A stretch of DNA of 36,291 nt from DATNFP01 sp035606335 (GCA_035606335.1 DATNFP010000065.1:1-36291); one strand, 5' to 3'; shown: positions 17,078 to 26,386, numbered from the stretch's first letter. Notes: generated by a model from the letters alone, not told the origin. Translations and numbers: made by a program.

Positions 17078-19693
17078 ATGGCTAAGAAGGAATTGGTGGA
17101 AACACCATTGATGAAACAGCACAAGGATATTAAGACAAAATATCCTGATGCTGTATTATTGTTTCGTGTCGGGGATTTTTATGAAACATTTAATGAGGAT
17201 GCACATATCGCATCCAGGGTATTAGGTATTACACTTACCAAACGCGCCAATGGCTCTGCAGCGTTTGTAGATCTTGCAGGGTTTCCACATCATGCACTGG
17301 ATACATACCTGCATAAACTGGTAAAGGCAGGATATCGAGTAGCCATCTGCGACCAGCTCGAAGACCCTAAGCAAGCTAAAGGAATTGTGAAGAGAGGTGT
17401 TACTGAATTAGTTACACCAGGTGTAGCAACCAGCGACAAACTACTTGAAAACAAAACAAATAACTTTTTAGCAGCGCTATACTTAGGCGAGCCGCAATGT
17501 GGTATTGCATTCATAGACATCACTACAGGAGAATTTTATACCGCCGATGGAAGTGTAGAGTACATAGACAAGCTTTTACAGAGCTTTCAACCTTCGGAGG
17601 TAATCTTATCCAAATCTCAGGTAAAACGGTTTCGTGAGCAGTTTGATACCAAGGTATATACCTTCCAGTTAGACGAATGGATATTTCAAAAACAATATAC
17701 TTACGATCTTTTATTACAGCATTTTCAGACACAATCATTAAAGGGATATGGCATTGAAGGTATAGATGCAGCTATTATAGCAGCAGGTGTGGCACTTCAT
17801 TACCTTAAAGACACAGAACATCCTAACCTGCAACATATAAATTCATTACAGAGAATTGTTGCCAACGATTTTCTCTGGATGGATAGGTTTACTATACGCA
17901 ACCTGGAGTTAATACACAGCAATGGAGAGCATGGCACCAACCTGCTACAGGCTTTGGACCACACATGTACACCAATGGGTGCACGATTACTGAAACGCTG
18001 GCTTATTTTTCCATTATCAGACATCCCAAGAATTTCACAGCGGCTGGACATGGTGAGTCATTTTATCCTGGCTCAGGATCTGAATCATAATCTGACACAC
18101 TTAATAAAGCAGGTAGGAGATGTAGAAAGACTCGTGGGTAAGATACCCTTGAAAAAAGCAAACCCAAGAGAGGTAGTGCAGCTTGCCCGGGGATTGCAGT
18201 TTATGGAGCAAATGCGTGAAGAATGCCTGAAAACAGGAGAAGAAATATTGTGCAATCTTGTTCAGGCATTACAGCCATTAAGCGATCTGCAAAAACATAT
18301 CAGGCAAACACTTGTAGATGAGGCCCCTGTACAAGCCAGTAAAGGCAATATGATTCGTGAAGGTGTAAAGGAAGAGCTGGATCGTTTAAGAGGAATATCA
18401 AGGAATGGTAAAGAGTATCTTTTGCAAATACAGCAAAAAGAATCTCAACGAACCAGTATTAGCTCACTTAAAATAGCTTACAATAATGTATTCGGTTATT
18501 ACCTGGAAGTGACGCACACCAATAAAGATAAGGTGCCAGCAGACTGGATTCGAAAACAAACATTAGCCAATGCGGAGCGATATGTAACGCCTGAATTAAA
18601 AGAATACGAAGAGCAAATATTAGGAGCAGAAGAAAAAATACTGGCTCTTGAAATGGAGTTGTATCAGCAACTATTAATTTCAATAGAGCCATATATCGCA
18701 TCCATCCAGACGAATGCGCATATTATTGCCCAAATAGACTGCCTGCTTTGTTTTGCAAACAATGCAAAACAATATAATTACCACCGCCCCACTCTTGTCA
18801 ATGATCCTGTGCTGAATATAAAACAAGGAAGACATCCGGTGATAGAACAACAATTGCCGCCGGGCGACCAATATGTAGCTAATGATATATTGCTAAACAA
18901 AGAAGAGCAACAAGTAATTATCCTCACCGGCCCCAACATGAGTGGTAAATCTGCATTGCTGAGGCAAACTGCGATTATCACACTTATGGCGCACATGGGT
19001 AGTTTTGTACCTGCAGATGCTGCTACAATAGGACTAACCGACAAGATATTTACCCGTGTAGGAGCTTCGGATAACCTGAGTGGTGGTGAGAGCACCTTTA
19101 TGGTGGAGATGAATGAAACAGCAAGTATTATAAATAACTTAAGTGAGCGTAGCCTTATCTTACTCGATGAGATCGGCAGAGGAACAAGCACTTATGATGG
19201 TATTTCGATAGCCTGGTCTATAGTAGAATATCTCCATAATAATGCCTCAAAACCGAAAACACTTTTTGCCACCCATTATCATGAGCTAAATGAACTGGAG
19301 CATCAGTTACCACGAGTAAGGAACTTTCATATTACTCATAAAGAGACAGGTAATAAAGTTATTTTTCTTCGCAAATTAGCCCCAGGAGGAAGCCGGCATA
19401 GCTTCGGGATACAAGTAGCAAGAATGGCCGGGATGCCACCATCGCTTCTTGAACGCGCGAATAATATCTTAGCTACCCTGGAAGAAAAGCATGGAAAAGC
19501 CGGAGATACTTTGCAACAGGTAAAAAAAATACAGCCACAACCGAATTACCAACTTAATATTTTTGATGGCTTAACTGAGGATATGCGCCGCTTGCAGCAA
19601 ATATTGCAGGAGACTGATATAAACACGCTAACTCCGGTAGAAGCGTTACTTAAACTAAATGAACTGAAGTCTATTGTTCAGCAATACAAATAG
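17078..19693 (+). CDS. mutS: DNA mismatch repair protein MutS
   Basis: This 871-residue protein recognises base mismatches and small loops and starts methyl-independent repair with MutL. The mismatch-binding loop FRVGDFYETF lies near residues 29-38, the connector, lever and clamp domains follow, and the ATPase holds Walker A GPNMSGKSALL (about 618-628) and Walker B LILLDEIGRGTSTYDG (about 693-708), with FATHYHEL after it. Length and motif order are those of MutS1, and the TPVEALLKLNELK tail is typical. It begins 68 bases after the M1 gene and has its own -7 element, so it is probably a separate transcript. Confidence 0.98.
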   Translation: MAKKELVETPLMKQHKDIKTKYPDAVLLFRVGDFYETFNEDAHIASRVLGITLTKRANGSAAFVDLAGFPHHALDTYLHKLVKAGYRVAICDQLEDPKQAKGIVKRGVTELVTPGVATSDKLLENKTNNFLAALYLGEPQCGIAFIDITTGEFYTADGSVEYIDKLLQSFQPSEVILSKSQVKRFREQFDTKVYTFQLDEWIFQKQYTYDLLLQHFQTQSLKGYGIEGIDAAIIAAGVALHYLKDTEHPNLQHINSLQRIVANDFLWMDRFTIRNLELIHSNGEHGTNLLQALDHTCTPMGARLLKRWLIFPLSDIPRISQRLDMVSHFILAQDLNHNLTHLIKQVGDVERLVGKIPLKKANPREVVQLARGLQFMEQMREECLKTGEEILCNLVQALQPLSDLQKHIRQTLVDEAPVQASKGNMIREGVKEELDRLRGISRNGKEYLLQIQQKESQRTSISSLKIAYNNVFGYYLEVTHTNKDKVPADWIRKQTLANAERYVTPELKEYEEQILGAEEKILALEMELYQQLLISIEPYIASIQTNAHIIAQIDCLLCFANNAKQYNYHRPTLVNDPVLNIKQGRHPVIEQQLPPGDQYVANDILLNKEEQQVIILTGPNMSGKSALLRQTAIITLMAHMGSFVPADAATIGLTDKIFTRVGASDNLSGGESTFMVEMNETASIINNLSERSLILLDEIGRGTSTYDGISIAWSIVEYLHNNASKPKTLFATHYHELNELEHQLPRVRNFHITHKETGNKVIFLRKLAPGGSRHSFGIQVARMAGMPPSLLERANNILATLEEKHGKAGDTLQQVKKIQPQPNYQLNIFDGLTEDMRRLQQILQETDINTLTPVEALLKLNELKSIVQQYK

Positions 19694-19765
19694 TTAATGA
19701 TTTAATTTTTTTAGCTTTCTTAAAAAAGAAATCAATTTCCTTACTTTGTAATATAAAACCTTCCA

Positions 19766-20455
19766 TTGAACAAGAACTATCAGGGCACCTTTTCTGCTAC
19801 ATTGTTAGGTATCCTGGTCTTATATTTTTTTGGTTGTGTAACGCCAAAAAAGGGTCCTAAGAAAGCTTATACAAATGCAGAAAGCATAAAACCTTTTGAT
19901 GCTATAATAGTACCCGGTGTGCCATTCAATGGAACGATGTGGGATTCTGTTATGAAAGGAAGGGTGTTGTGGTCCTATATATTGTACAGAAATGGCTTTG
20001 CAAAGAACGTTATTTATTCGGGTGCTGCTGTTTATTCGCCTTATAAAGAAGCTATAATAATGGGACTCTATGCCGAAAAACTTGGCATACCTGCAGAACA
20101 CATTTTTTATGATACTGAAGCAAGACATAGCACAGAAAATGTGTACTACTCTTACCTGCTTGCCCAAAAACAAGGTTTTAAAACCATTGCATTAGCTACC
20201 GACCCATTTCAGTCATTTTTATTAAGAGGATTTACAAAAAGGCGTTTCAGCACTCATATCTACCACTTGCCTTTTGTTACTGATTCTCTGAAAGCTTATA
20301 CTAATTTAAATCCCAAAATTGATCCGGCTCCAGCCGAAGTATCTGATTTTGTTTCGATTACCGAAAAAGAATCTCTTTGGCAGCGTTACAGGGGTACACT
20401 TGGCAAGGATATAGACTGGAAGAAATATAGGAACGGTAGATTGGATTCTTTATAA
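19766..20455 (+). CDS. DUF218 (YdcF/SanA/ElyC-like) lipoprotein
   Basis: This 229-residue protein has a DUF218 domain: FDAIIVPGVPF, then YRNGFAKNVIYSGAAVYSPYKEA, LGIPAEHIFYDTEARHSTENV, and ALATDPFQSFLLRGF. Relatives include ElyC and SanA, linked to envelope and peptidoglycan-precursor maintenance, but the reaction is not known. The N-terminus has one hydrophobic stretch ending FFGC (C24), a possible lipobox. The start is TTG 19766, with an in-frame stop 12 bases upstream and no ATG before the hydrophobic segment. It is 72 bases after mutS; a TACTTTG box at 19742-19748 may be its promoter. Confidence 0.85.
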   Translation: MNKNYQGTFSATLLGILVLYFFGCVTPKKGPKKAYTNAESIKPFDAIIVPGVPFNGTMWDSVMKGRVLWSYILYRNGFAKNVIYSGAAVYSPYKEAIIMGLYAEKLGIPAEHIFYDTEARHSTENVYYSYLLAQKQGFKTIALATDPFQSFLLRGFTKRRFSTHIYHLPFVTDSLKAYTNLNPKIDPAPAEVSDFVSITEKESLWQRYRGTLGKDIDWKKYRNGRLDSL

Positions 20456-20577
20456 TTATGGCTTAAGTCTCCATCTGAATCTCTCAAAAACCTACAAAAA
20501 AAAAGCAACATATTATCTGTTTCTTTATTATAATTTTATACTGGCATATATTTTTATGCTTCTTAAAAAATTGAATT

Positions 20578-21117
20578 ATGGAAGACTCTAAGAAAAACCA
20601 GCCGCCAGATACTAAAACAGACGCTTATAGTACAGATAATAATCAAAGTAATGATTACCCTCTATACAAGCCATATCCAGCAGATGAAGATATAACACGC
20701 TCTAAAAACAATAATGGTAAAGTAAGTCTGGATACAGATGATAAGTCGAAAAACCAGGATGAATTACATTCCGGCATAGATGAAGATGAACAAGACAATG
20801 ATGTAAAAATAGTGATGGGTACTGAGGCAGATGTAACTCGTGAAGACTTAAAAAATCTGGAAGAAGCAGATTTAAACATGGACACTATAGACGATGTTAA
20901 CTTACAGGAAGCTGCTCTTGATGAAACAGATAATGATGGAGAACCACTGAACGAAGGAGGCTTTGATGACGATGAAAGTGGCGATGACCTTGATATACCA
21001 GGTAGCGAAGAAGACGACGAAGATGAAGATATAGGAGAAGAGGATGAAGAAAATAATTATTATAGTCTCGGAGGTGATGAACATGAAAACCTCGACGAGG
21101 ATAATTACAATTCATGA
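20578..21117 (+). CDS. Very acidic low-complexity protein, conserved-hypothetical type
   Basis: This 179-residue protein is dominated by Asp and Glu, with long acidic runs in the last third and almost no hydrophobic segment, so it should be soluble, strongly negative and largely disordered. The middle holds VTREDLKNLEEADLNMDTIDD, and the end reads DLDIPGSEEDDEDEDIGEED then EENNYYSLGGDEHENL. From memory, Bacteroidota genomes have proteins with a similar DVPG...IGEEDEENNYYSLGGD ending, so this is probably a conserved family without known function and not chance. No cofactor or enzyme motif is visible. It ends 5 bases from the convergent MFS gene. The 122 bases before it hold no clear gene or promoter. 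Confidence 0.75.
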   Translation: MEDSKKNQPPDTKTDAYSTDNNQSNDYPLYKPYPADEDITRSKNNNGKVSLDTDDKSKNQDELHSGIDEDEQDNDVKIVMGTEADVTREDLKNLEEADLNMDTIDDVNLQEAALDETDNDGEPLNEGGFDDDESGDDLDIPGSEEDDEDEDIGEEDEENNYYSLGGDEHENLDEDNYNS

Positions 21118-21122
21118 TCCAA

Positions 21123-22301
21123 TCAGGAAATTTCAATGGTAGCTGCATTCAGCTTTTTATGATATAGCGCATAAACACCGAACGCGGCTACCATCAATGC
21201 TACCCCACCTAAACAAAAGGCAGGCCATCTATTCAAATTCCACAACCAAAGGCCAAAGGCAGAACCTAATGCAGTACCTATAAAAGTGATTGTCATGTAA
21301 ATGGTATTCAAACGGTTACGTGCTTCAGGGATCAGGGCATAGACTCTTGTTTGATTGGAAACATGTACAGACTGGATACCAAAATCAAGCAAAATAACTC
21401 CTGCTATTATTCCAATAATTGAATTCCGCGTAAAGTAAAAAACAATAAAACTTATCAGGTTCATGGCAAGTCCTATCGCAATGGTATCTCGCGGATTTCT
21501 TTTATCACCCAACCTTCCGGCAATTGGTGCAGCAGATGCTCCGGCAGCACCCGCTAATCCAAATAATCCTATCTGCCCGCTACTTAGATAAAACGGACCA
21601 CCTGCCATATATAATACCATAGTAGTCCAGAATGCGCCGAATGTGGCAAATGACAAAGCATTTAATATGCAGGCCTCCTGTAGTACCGGTTGAGGCAATA
21701 ATTTGATCAATGATTTCATTAATTGCCCCCAATTGCCTTTAAAGTTCGGCTTGCTTTGGGGAAACCTAATGGCCATAATAAAAAGTAAGAGCACACAAAT
21801 TGCTGCTGCTACCCAGAATACAGCTCGCCATCCTAACCATGCACCAAGCAACCCACTTACAGTTCTAGAAAGCAAAATGCCCAATAATAGCCCGCTCATA
21901 ATACTGCCTATTACCTTACCGCGCCTTTCAGGATCGGCTAAATGAGCAGCAAGAGGTAAAATAAGTTGGGGAACGACAGTGCTAAAGCCAATACAGAAAC
22001 TGGCAATCTGTAATACAAGGAAAGATGGAGACAAGGCAGCAGCAGCTAATGATATTATTACAATGGCTGTAGTGAAAAGAATATGCTTTTTACGTTCTAT
22101 CAAATCACCTATCGGTATAATGAAAAAAATTCCGGCAGCATAACCGATCTGTGTAATGTAATTAAGGCTTGCTGCAATATCCGGTTTAATACCGAAGTCT
22201 TTGGCTATCAGTATGATCAATGGTTGACAGTAATATAAGTTGGCAACAATCAACCCGGTACATAATGCCATTATAGCAATATCAGCTTTCTTCAAAAACA
22301 T
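21123..22301 (-). CDS. MFS transporter
   Basis: This protein of about 392 residues is a 12-segment major facilitator. Features: LIVANLYYCQPLI in helix 1, the loop-2/3 signature in the form GDLIERKKHILF, and the half-repeat loop AGRLGDKRNPRDT after helix 8. The set resembles multidrug or sugar-efflux exporters of the YnfM/YgaY type, but no substrate can be assigned. A TTG at 22307 could extend it by two residues, but it falls inside the -7 promoter box, so ATG 22301 is preferred. It stands alone and ends 5 bases from the convergent acidic-protein gene. Confidence 0.9.
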   Translation of the reverse strand: MFLKKADIAIMALCTGLIVANLYYCQPLIILIAKDFGIKPDIAASLNYITQIGYAAGIFFIIPIGDLIERKKHILFTTAIVIISLAAAALSPSFLVLQIASFCIGFSTVVPQLILPLAAHLADPERRGKVIGSIMSGLLLGILLSRTVSGLLGAWLGWRAVFWVAAAICVLLLFIMAIRFPQSKPNFKGNWGQLMKSLIKLLPQPVLQEACILNALSFATFGAFWTTMVLYMAGGPFYLSSGQIGLFGLAGAAGASAAPIAGRLGDKRNPRDTIAIGLAMNLISFIVFYFTRNSIIGIIAGVILLDFGIQSVHVSNQTRVYALIPEARNRLNTIYMTITFIGTALGSAFGLWLWNLNRWPAFCLGGVALMVAAFGVYALYHKKLNAATIEIS

Positions 22302-22304
22302 GAG

Positions 22305-22312
22305 CAAAAATA
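22305..22312 (-). promoter_or_regulatory. Bacteroidota -7 element directly before the MFS start
   Basis: The reverse strand reads TATTTTTG, a full TAnnTTTG match, only 3 bases before the ATG at 22301. A TTG lies 15 bases upstream, a little closer than usual. The expected transcription start falls at or near the A of the ATG. Confidence 0.45.
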
Positions 22313-22474
22313 GTAGAATACCATCACCAAGTTTATCAACAATAAATATGATCGCATTGAGAAATTATTCTTACTTCAGCTTTTGATACTTAATTATAAT
22401 TTTTTGTTATTCTATTTAATAGCAGGAGAAATTCAAATAGTCATTAGTAACTTTATTATCCGCACGCAATCTGG

Positions 22475-22690
22475 ATGTTCATTAAACTAAATAATATGCC
22501 GGAAGAAAAAAATAATAATGGCCCGACAGATAGCAATGCTGTTTTAAGGCACGAAGATGATGAATTGGAATACTGGTCGGAAAAGTTCGGTATTACCAAA
22601 GAAAAAATAAAAGAAGCTCTTGCAAAGGGAGAAAGCTTAACAAGCACTTTCCTTGATCATTTTAATTTCAGGAAAAAGAAAAAAGGCTAA
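22475..22690 (+). CDS. DUF3606-like small protein
   Basis: This 71-residue protein has the DUF3606 pattern ELEYWSEKFGITKEKIKEAL (residues 30-49), a short helical domain common in proteobacterial and Bacteroidota genomes, followed by a lysine-rich tail. Its function is unknown. A second ATG at 22496 (MPEEKNNN) could be the true start. The region between the MFS promoter and this gene holds no other feature that I can support. It ends 23 bases from the convergent APC permease gene. Confidence 0.75.
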   Translation: MFIKLNNMPEEKNNNGPTDSNAVLRHEDDELEYWSEKFGITKEKIKEALAKGESLTSTFLDHFNFRKKKKG

Positions 22691-22713
22691 CCACTCCCAC
22701 CTAAATTACCTCA

Positions 22714-24399
22714 TTATCTCTTTGCCAATTTACTGTTTTTTGCCCCATAGAGAAAATAAACAACCAGCCCCACTACAAGCCATATTAGAAAACGTTCCCA
22801 ATTGGTAGTACCGGATTCGGATAGCAGATAGGTACAACATAAAAATCCCAATACCGGAATAAGAGAATAATTCTTAACTATGGTAAGAATAGTCGTTACT
22901 ATAAATACGATTCCAAATAAAAAGAATGGCACTTTCTGATGAATAATTCTCCACGTCACAATGCCCTTATCGTTTGTAAAATTCATATAGCCCTTAAAGC
23001 CTCCGGGATAATATTTTTGGAATAGCACAACAGCCGTAATAAATAAGATTGGTACTATCCATTTGCCATTTACATAAGGAGTTTTGAATTTGCTCTGCAA
23101 ACGGTCTTTACTGTTCTGTAATTTAAGAATACCACCACATACGAGAACAAATGCAAAGAGGGTACCAACGCTACATAAATCAACAACAACTGTTAAATTT
23201 AAAAACAGTGCGGGAATACCAACTACAAGGCCAGTTAATACAGTAGAAAAAGAAGGTGTATGAAACCTGGGATGAATACGTGAAAAAATCGGAGGCAGTA
23301 AGCCATCCCTGCTCATACTCATCCAGATACGCGGCTGGCCTAACTGAAAAACCAACAATACACTTGCAGTCGCTATGATAGCACTAAACGAAACGATACC
23401 TGCTATTCTATTTGCCCATGCACTATGAATATTATTAAAAGCAAATGCAAGAGGGTCGCCTACATTTAATAATTTATAGCTTGTCATCCCTGTTAAAACT
23501 AATGTTATTGCGACATAAATAATTGTACAGGCAATCAGGGAATAGAACATACCCTTTGGCAAATCCCTCTGCGCATCTTTGCACTCTTCTGCGGTTGTGG
23601 AAATTGCATCAAATCCTATATAAGAAAAGAATACAGCAGAAGTACCACTTAATACACCTGTAATGCCATTAGGAAGAAATGGAGTCCAGTTTGCAGGACG
23701 TACATAAAAGATGCCTGCTATAACTACCAATGCAATAATTGCAAGCTTTAAAATCACCATGGCATTTGTGGCGCGCTTCGATTCTTTGATGCCAACATAT
23801 ATCACGGTAGTTATTATTACAGTAATCAGGAAAGCAGGGATATCGCAGATAAACTTAAAATTGCCAAAAGCAGGAGCGGAATGCCAGGCGATCCTTGCGG
23901 CATCAGAAGCCATAGCTTTGGCAGTCCAGTAATCCATCGTCAGGTATTCAGGAATATGTACCCCAAACCCATCAAGGAAAGTAGTAAAATAGCTTCCCCA
24001 TGAGATTGCTACAGCAATATTGCCGATAGCATATTCCATTAGCAGGTCCCACCCTATTATCCATGCTACGATCTCGCCAAAAGCTACGTAAGAATATGTA
24101 TAGGCACTCCCGGATACTGGAACCATACTGGCAAATTCGGCGTAACACAGAGCTGAAAAACCACACGCAATAGATACAAATAAAAATAATAGCACTATCC
24201 CAGGCCCACCATCAAAACTGGCTTTGCCTATAGTGGAAAATATACCCGCCCCCACTACAGCAGCTATTCCCATAAAAGTAAGGTCGCGGACAGTAAGAAC
24301 TTTATTCAACTTATTGACTTCGTGTCCATCTACATGGCCGGAAGCCATATCCTGCTTAATTCTTTCCAGCGATTTTTTACGGAATAAATCCTGCCTCAT
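22714..24399 (-). CDS. APC-family amino acid permease (cationic amino acid transporter type)
   Basis: This protein of about 561 residues has 12-14 hydrophobic segments and clear amino acid-polyamine-organocation signatures: LTFMGIAAVVGAGIFSTIG near residue 40, SYVAFGEIVAWIIGWDLLMEY, SYIGFDAISTTAEE and GQPRIWMSMSRDGLLP. These place it near YfnA/CAT-type permeases. The substrate is probably a cationic or neutral amino acid, but this is not determined by sequence. The longer frame starts at a TTG (24426) that overlaps a TACTTTG promoter-like box, so ATG 24399 (MRQDLFRKKSL) is preferred. It is divergent from the CMD-type gene. Confidence 0.92.
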   Translation of the reverse strand: MRQDLFRKKSLERIKQDMASGHVDGHEVNKLNKVLTVRDLTFMGIAAVVGAGIFSTIGKASFDGGPGIVLLFLFVSIACGFSALCYAEFASMVPVSGSAYTYSYVAFGEIVAWIIGWDLLMEYAIGNIAVAISWGSYFTTFLDGFGVHIPEYLTMDYWTAKAMASDAARIAWHSAPAFGNFKFICDIPAFLITVIITTVIYVGIKESKRATNAMVILKLAIIALVVIAGIFYVRPANWTPFLPNGITGVLSGTSAVFFSYIGFDAISTTAEECKDAQRDLPKGMFYSLIACTIIYVAITLVLTGMTSYKLLNVGDPLAFAFNNIHSAWANRIAGIVSFSAIIATASVLLVFQLGQPRIWMSMSRDGLLPPIFSRIHPRFHTPSFSTVLTGLVVGIPALFLNLTVVVDLCSVGTLFAFVLVCGGILKLQNSKDRLQSKFKTPYVNGKWIVPILFITAVVLFQKYYPGGFKGYMNFTNDKGIVTWRIIHQKVPFFLFGIVFIVTTILTIVKNYSLIPVLGFLCCTYLLSESGTTNWERFLIWLVVGLVVYFLYGAKNSKLAKR

Positions 24400-24451
24400 T
24401 ATATTATTAAGTATATAAGTTGGCAAAGTAAAAAGAAAAATACTTAGTAGT

Positions 24452-24459
24452 TACATTTG
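24452..24459 (+). promoter_or_regulatory. Bacteroidota -7 element for the CMD-type gene
   Basis: TACATTTG matches TAnnTTTG and ends 16 bases before the ATG at 24476. No -33 box was found. Confidence 0.4.
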
Positions 24460-24475
24460 AGCTAAAATAGAAGCT

Positions 24476-24820
24476 ATGAGCAAACAAGTGGAAGAATTTA
24501 ATGAGTATAGGGCGAAAATGAACGAGGTGATCCTGGGTAAAAATAATAAAGTGATCAACCGGCTTTTTAACCTCGATACAAATACTTACGCAGAAGGCGC
24601 ATTGCCTACACGTACCAAAGAAATGCTGGGCCTTGTAGCGAGCATGGTATTACGATGTGATGATTGCATTAAATATCATTTAGGAAAATGCCACGAAGAA
24701 GGCATTGGTACCGATGAAATGTATGAAATATTTGCAGTGGCTAATATCGTGGGTGGTACTATTGTGATACCGCATACACGCCGCGCTGCAGAATATTGGG
24801 AAGCGCTGCAGGAAGGTTAA
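24476..24820 (+). CDS. Carboxymuconolactone decarboxylase/AhpD-like protein
   Basis: This 114-residue protein belongs to the CMD fold. It has the core RTKEMLGLVASMVLRCDDCIKYHL, with C61, C64 and H68, the AhpD-like CxxC...H redox site, rather than the plain decarboxylase form. The likely role is therefore a peroxide- or alkylhydroperoxide-linked reductase, though CMD family members vary. It is cytoplasmic. It shares its last four bases TTAA with the end of the convergent bshA gene: each strand reads a TAA stop in this palindrome. Bacillithiol synthesis next door fits a thiol-redox role, but this is only context. Confidence 0.85.
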   Translation: MSKQVEEFNEYRAKMNEVILGKNNKVINRLFNLDTNTYAEGALPTRTKEMLGLVASMVLRCDDCIKYHLGKCHEEGIGTDEMYEIFAVANIVGGTIVIPHTRRAAEYWEALQEG

Positions 24821-25965
24821 TATGCAGGAGCTTTCGCGCCTTTGTATTTCGCTATTACTTCTTCATACAGCTTTTCATAAAGTGGAATGATATGCTGCTT
24901 TTCAAAATGGCGGGCATGTTTTATGGCCTCCGTTTTGAACGATTCCAGGCGCTCTTCATTCCCAAGTAATTCGATTGCATGTCTTGTCATATCCAGCACA
25001 TCGCCTACATCACTGAGGAAGCCGGTTTTGCCATGTATATTTATTTCGGCAAGACCGCCGGCATTTGTAGAAATAACCGGCACTCCGCAAGCCATAGCCT
25101 CAAGAGCAGAAAGGCCAAAACTTTCGTATTGAGAAGGCAACAAGAAAAGATCTGTGATGCTCAATATCTCATTCATTTTTTCCTGCTTGCCGAGAAACCT
25201 AATGTCGTTATATATATGAAGTGTGCGGGCTAATTCTTCGGCATTTTGCCTTTCAGGACCGTCACCAATCATTAATAATTTGGAAGGTATTACACTATGC
25301 ACTCCTTCAAATATTCTGATTACATCCTCTATTCTTTTTACTTTTCGAAAATTGGAAACATGCACAAGGATACGCTCATTGTTTGGAGCAAGCATCTTTT
25401 TAAAATGCTCCATATCGGTGTATTGAAAACGCTGGACATCCACAAAATTCGGAATGACCCTAATGTCCTTTTCAATATTAAATGTTCTTAATGTTTCTTC
25501 GCGTAGATTACTGGACACTGCAGTGATAGCATCCGATTCATTTATTGAAAACTCAACCACCGGTGCATACATTGTGTCGCGACCTACCAATGTAATATCA
25601 GTACCATGCAAGGTGGTAATAAAAGGAACATCTTTATTTTGCTTTTTCAGTATTTGTCTTGCAAAATATGCTGCGGAGGCATGGGGAATTGCATAGTGAA
25701 CATGTAATAAATCAAGATCATTATTTGCGATCACATTAACCATTGTGCTGGCCAATGCTGTTTCATAGGGAGGAAAATCAAACAAGGGATAGGTAGGAAC
25801 TTTCACTTCATGATAGTAGATATTGGGATGGAAGTTGAGGCGTACCGGCTGCTTATAAGTAATAAAATGCACTTCATATCCTTTTTCAGAAAGCGCCATA
25901 CCAAGCTCAGTAGCCAATACGCCACTACCGCCAAACGTTGGATAACAAACTATACCTATTTTCAT
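24817..25965 (-). CDS. bshA: N-acetyl-alpha-D-glucosaminyl L-malate synthase BshA
   Basis: This is a protein of about 382 residues in the GT4 glycosyltransferase family. It starts with the BshA signature MKIGIVCYPTFGGSGVLATE, followed by HVHYAIPHA, FITTLHGTDITLVG, RVIPNFVD-type, and the GT4 nucleotide-sugar motif PSQYESFGLSALEAMACGVPVI. BshA joins UDP-GlcNAc and L-malate in the first step of bacillithiol synthesis. A TTG at 26022 gives a longer frame, but the conserved start is the ATG at 25965. It lies 85 bases downstream of a cytochrome c gene on the same strand; other bsh genes are not in this window. Confidence 0.94.
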   Translation of the reverse strand: MKIGIVCYPTFGGSGVLATELGMALSEKGYEVHFITYKQPVRLNFHPNIYYHEVKVPTYPLFDFPPYETALASTMVNVIANNDLDLLHVHYAIPHASAAYFARQILKKQNKDVPFITTLHGTDITLVGRDTMYAPVVEFSINESDAITAVSSNLREETLRTFNIEKDIRVIPNFVDVQRFQYTDMEHFKKMLAPNNERILVHVSNFRKVKRIEDVIRIFEGVHSVIPSKLLMIGDGPERQNAEELARTLHIYNDIRFLGKQEKMNEILSITDLFLLPSQYESFGLSALEAMACGVPVISTNAGGLAEINIHGKTGFLSDVGDVLDMTRHAIELLGNEERLESFKTEAIKHARHFEKQHIIPLYEKLYEEVIAKYKGAKAPAY

Positions 25966-26050
25966 GATGTCTTTAATAACAAATCCGCTGCAAATATCAT
26001 TTTTCAATATTAATTCATGCAAATAGGCATATTGTTTTTACCAATAACAA

Positions 26051-26386
26051 TTAGCTCATTTTAGCATTTTCAAGAAGGTAAGCTCTTACCATACCGGCAT
26101 CATCACTGGAAAGCTTAGCTTTATGTACCATGCTTGGCAGGATCTGTTCCCATTGGTCAACAGTTCTTGTTTCAGGTAGTTTTAGCTTATGGCATTTAGC
26201 ACAATTGCTTTGAAAAATAACCTTTCCCTGGGCTACCTGGTCATCAGTATAGTGTTTTTTCACTTCGTCCACTTTGCCTGCAGGAGTTGTAGCTGTGCTC
26301 GCAAATGATGCAGGTATTTTAGGCGAACATTGTGTGAGCAATACTATTGCACCACAAACAGATAATAAAGTAATCAGTTTTTTCAT
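26051..26386 (-). CDS. Small c-type cytochrome lipoprotein
   Basis: This 111-residue protein has a lipoprotein signal with lipobox LLTQ-C20 and one heme-binding motif CAKCH (C62, C65, H66). M86 in ILPSMVHKA is a candidate distal ligand. It is a class I, monoheme cytochrome c anchored at a membrane, probably facing the periplasm, and carries electrons. No partner oxidase gene is nearby, so its role in a chain cannot be told. A polyserine/threonine/alanine linker (24-35) separates the anchor from the heme domain. It is upstream of bshA but functionally unrelated as far as I can see. Confidence 0.9.
   Translation of the reverse strand: MKKLITLLSVCGAIVLLTQCSPKIPASFASTATTPAGKVDEVKKHYTDDQVAQGKVIFQSNCAKCHKLKLPETRTVDQWEQILPSMVHKAKLSSDDAGMVRAYLLENAKMS

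Noticed and set aside
18778..19191. A 137-residue minus-strand frame within mutS
   Set aside because: It is antisense to the MutS ATPase region; its existence follows from codon bias.
19701..19735. Possible terminator after mutS (TTTCTT-AAAA-AAGAAA)
   Set aside because: The stem is only A-T rich with 6 pairs and lacks a stable GC core; it is not convincing.
22430..22475. Possible promoter for the DUF3606 gene
   Set aside because: No TAnnTTTG box is seen before the start; the region gives no supported signal.
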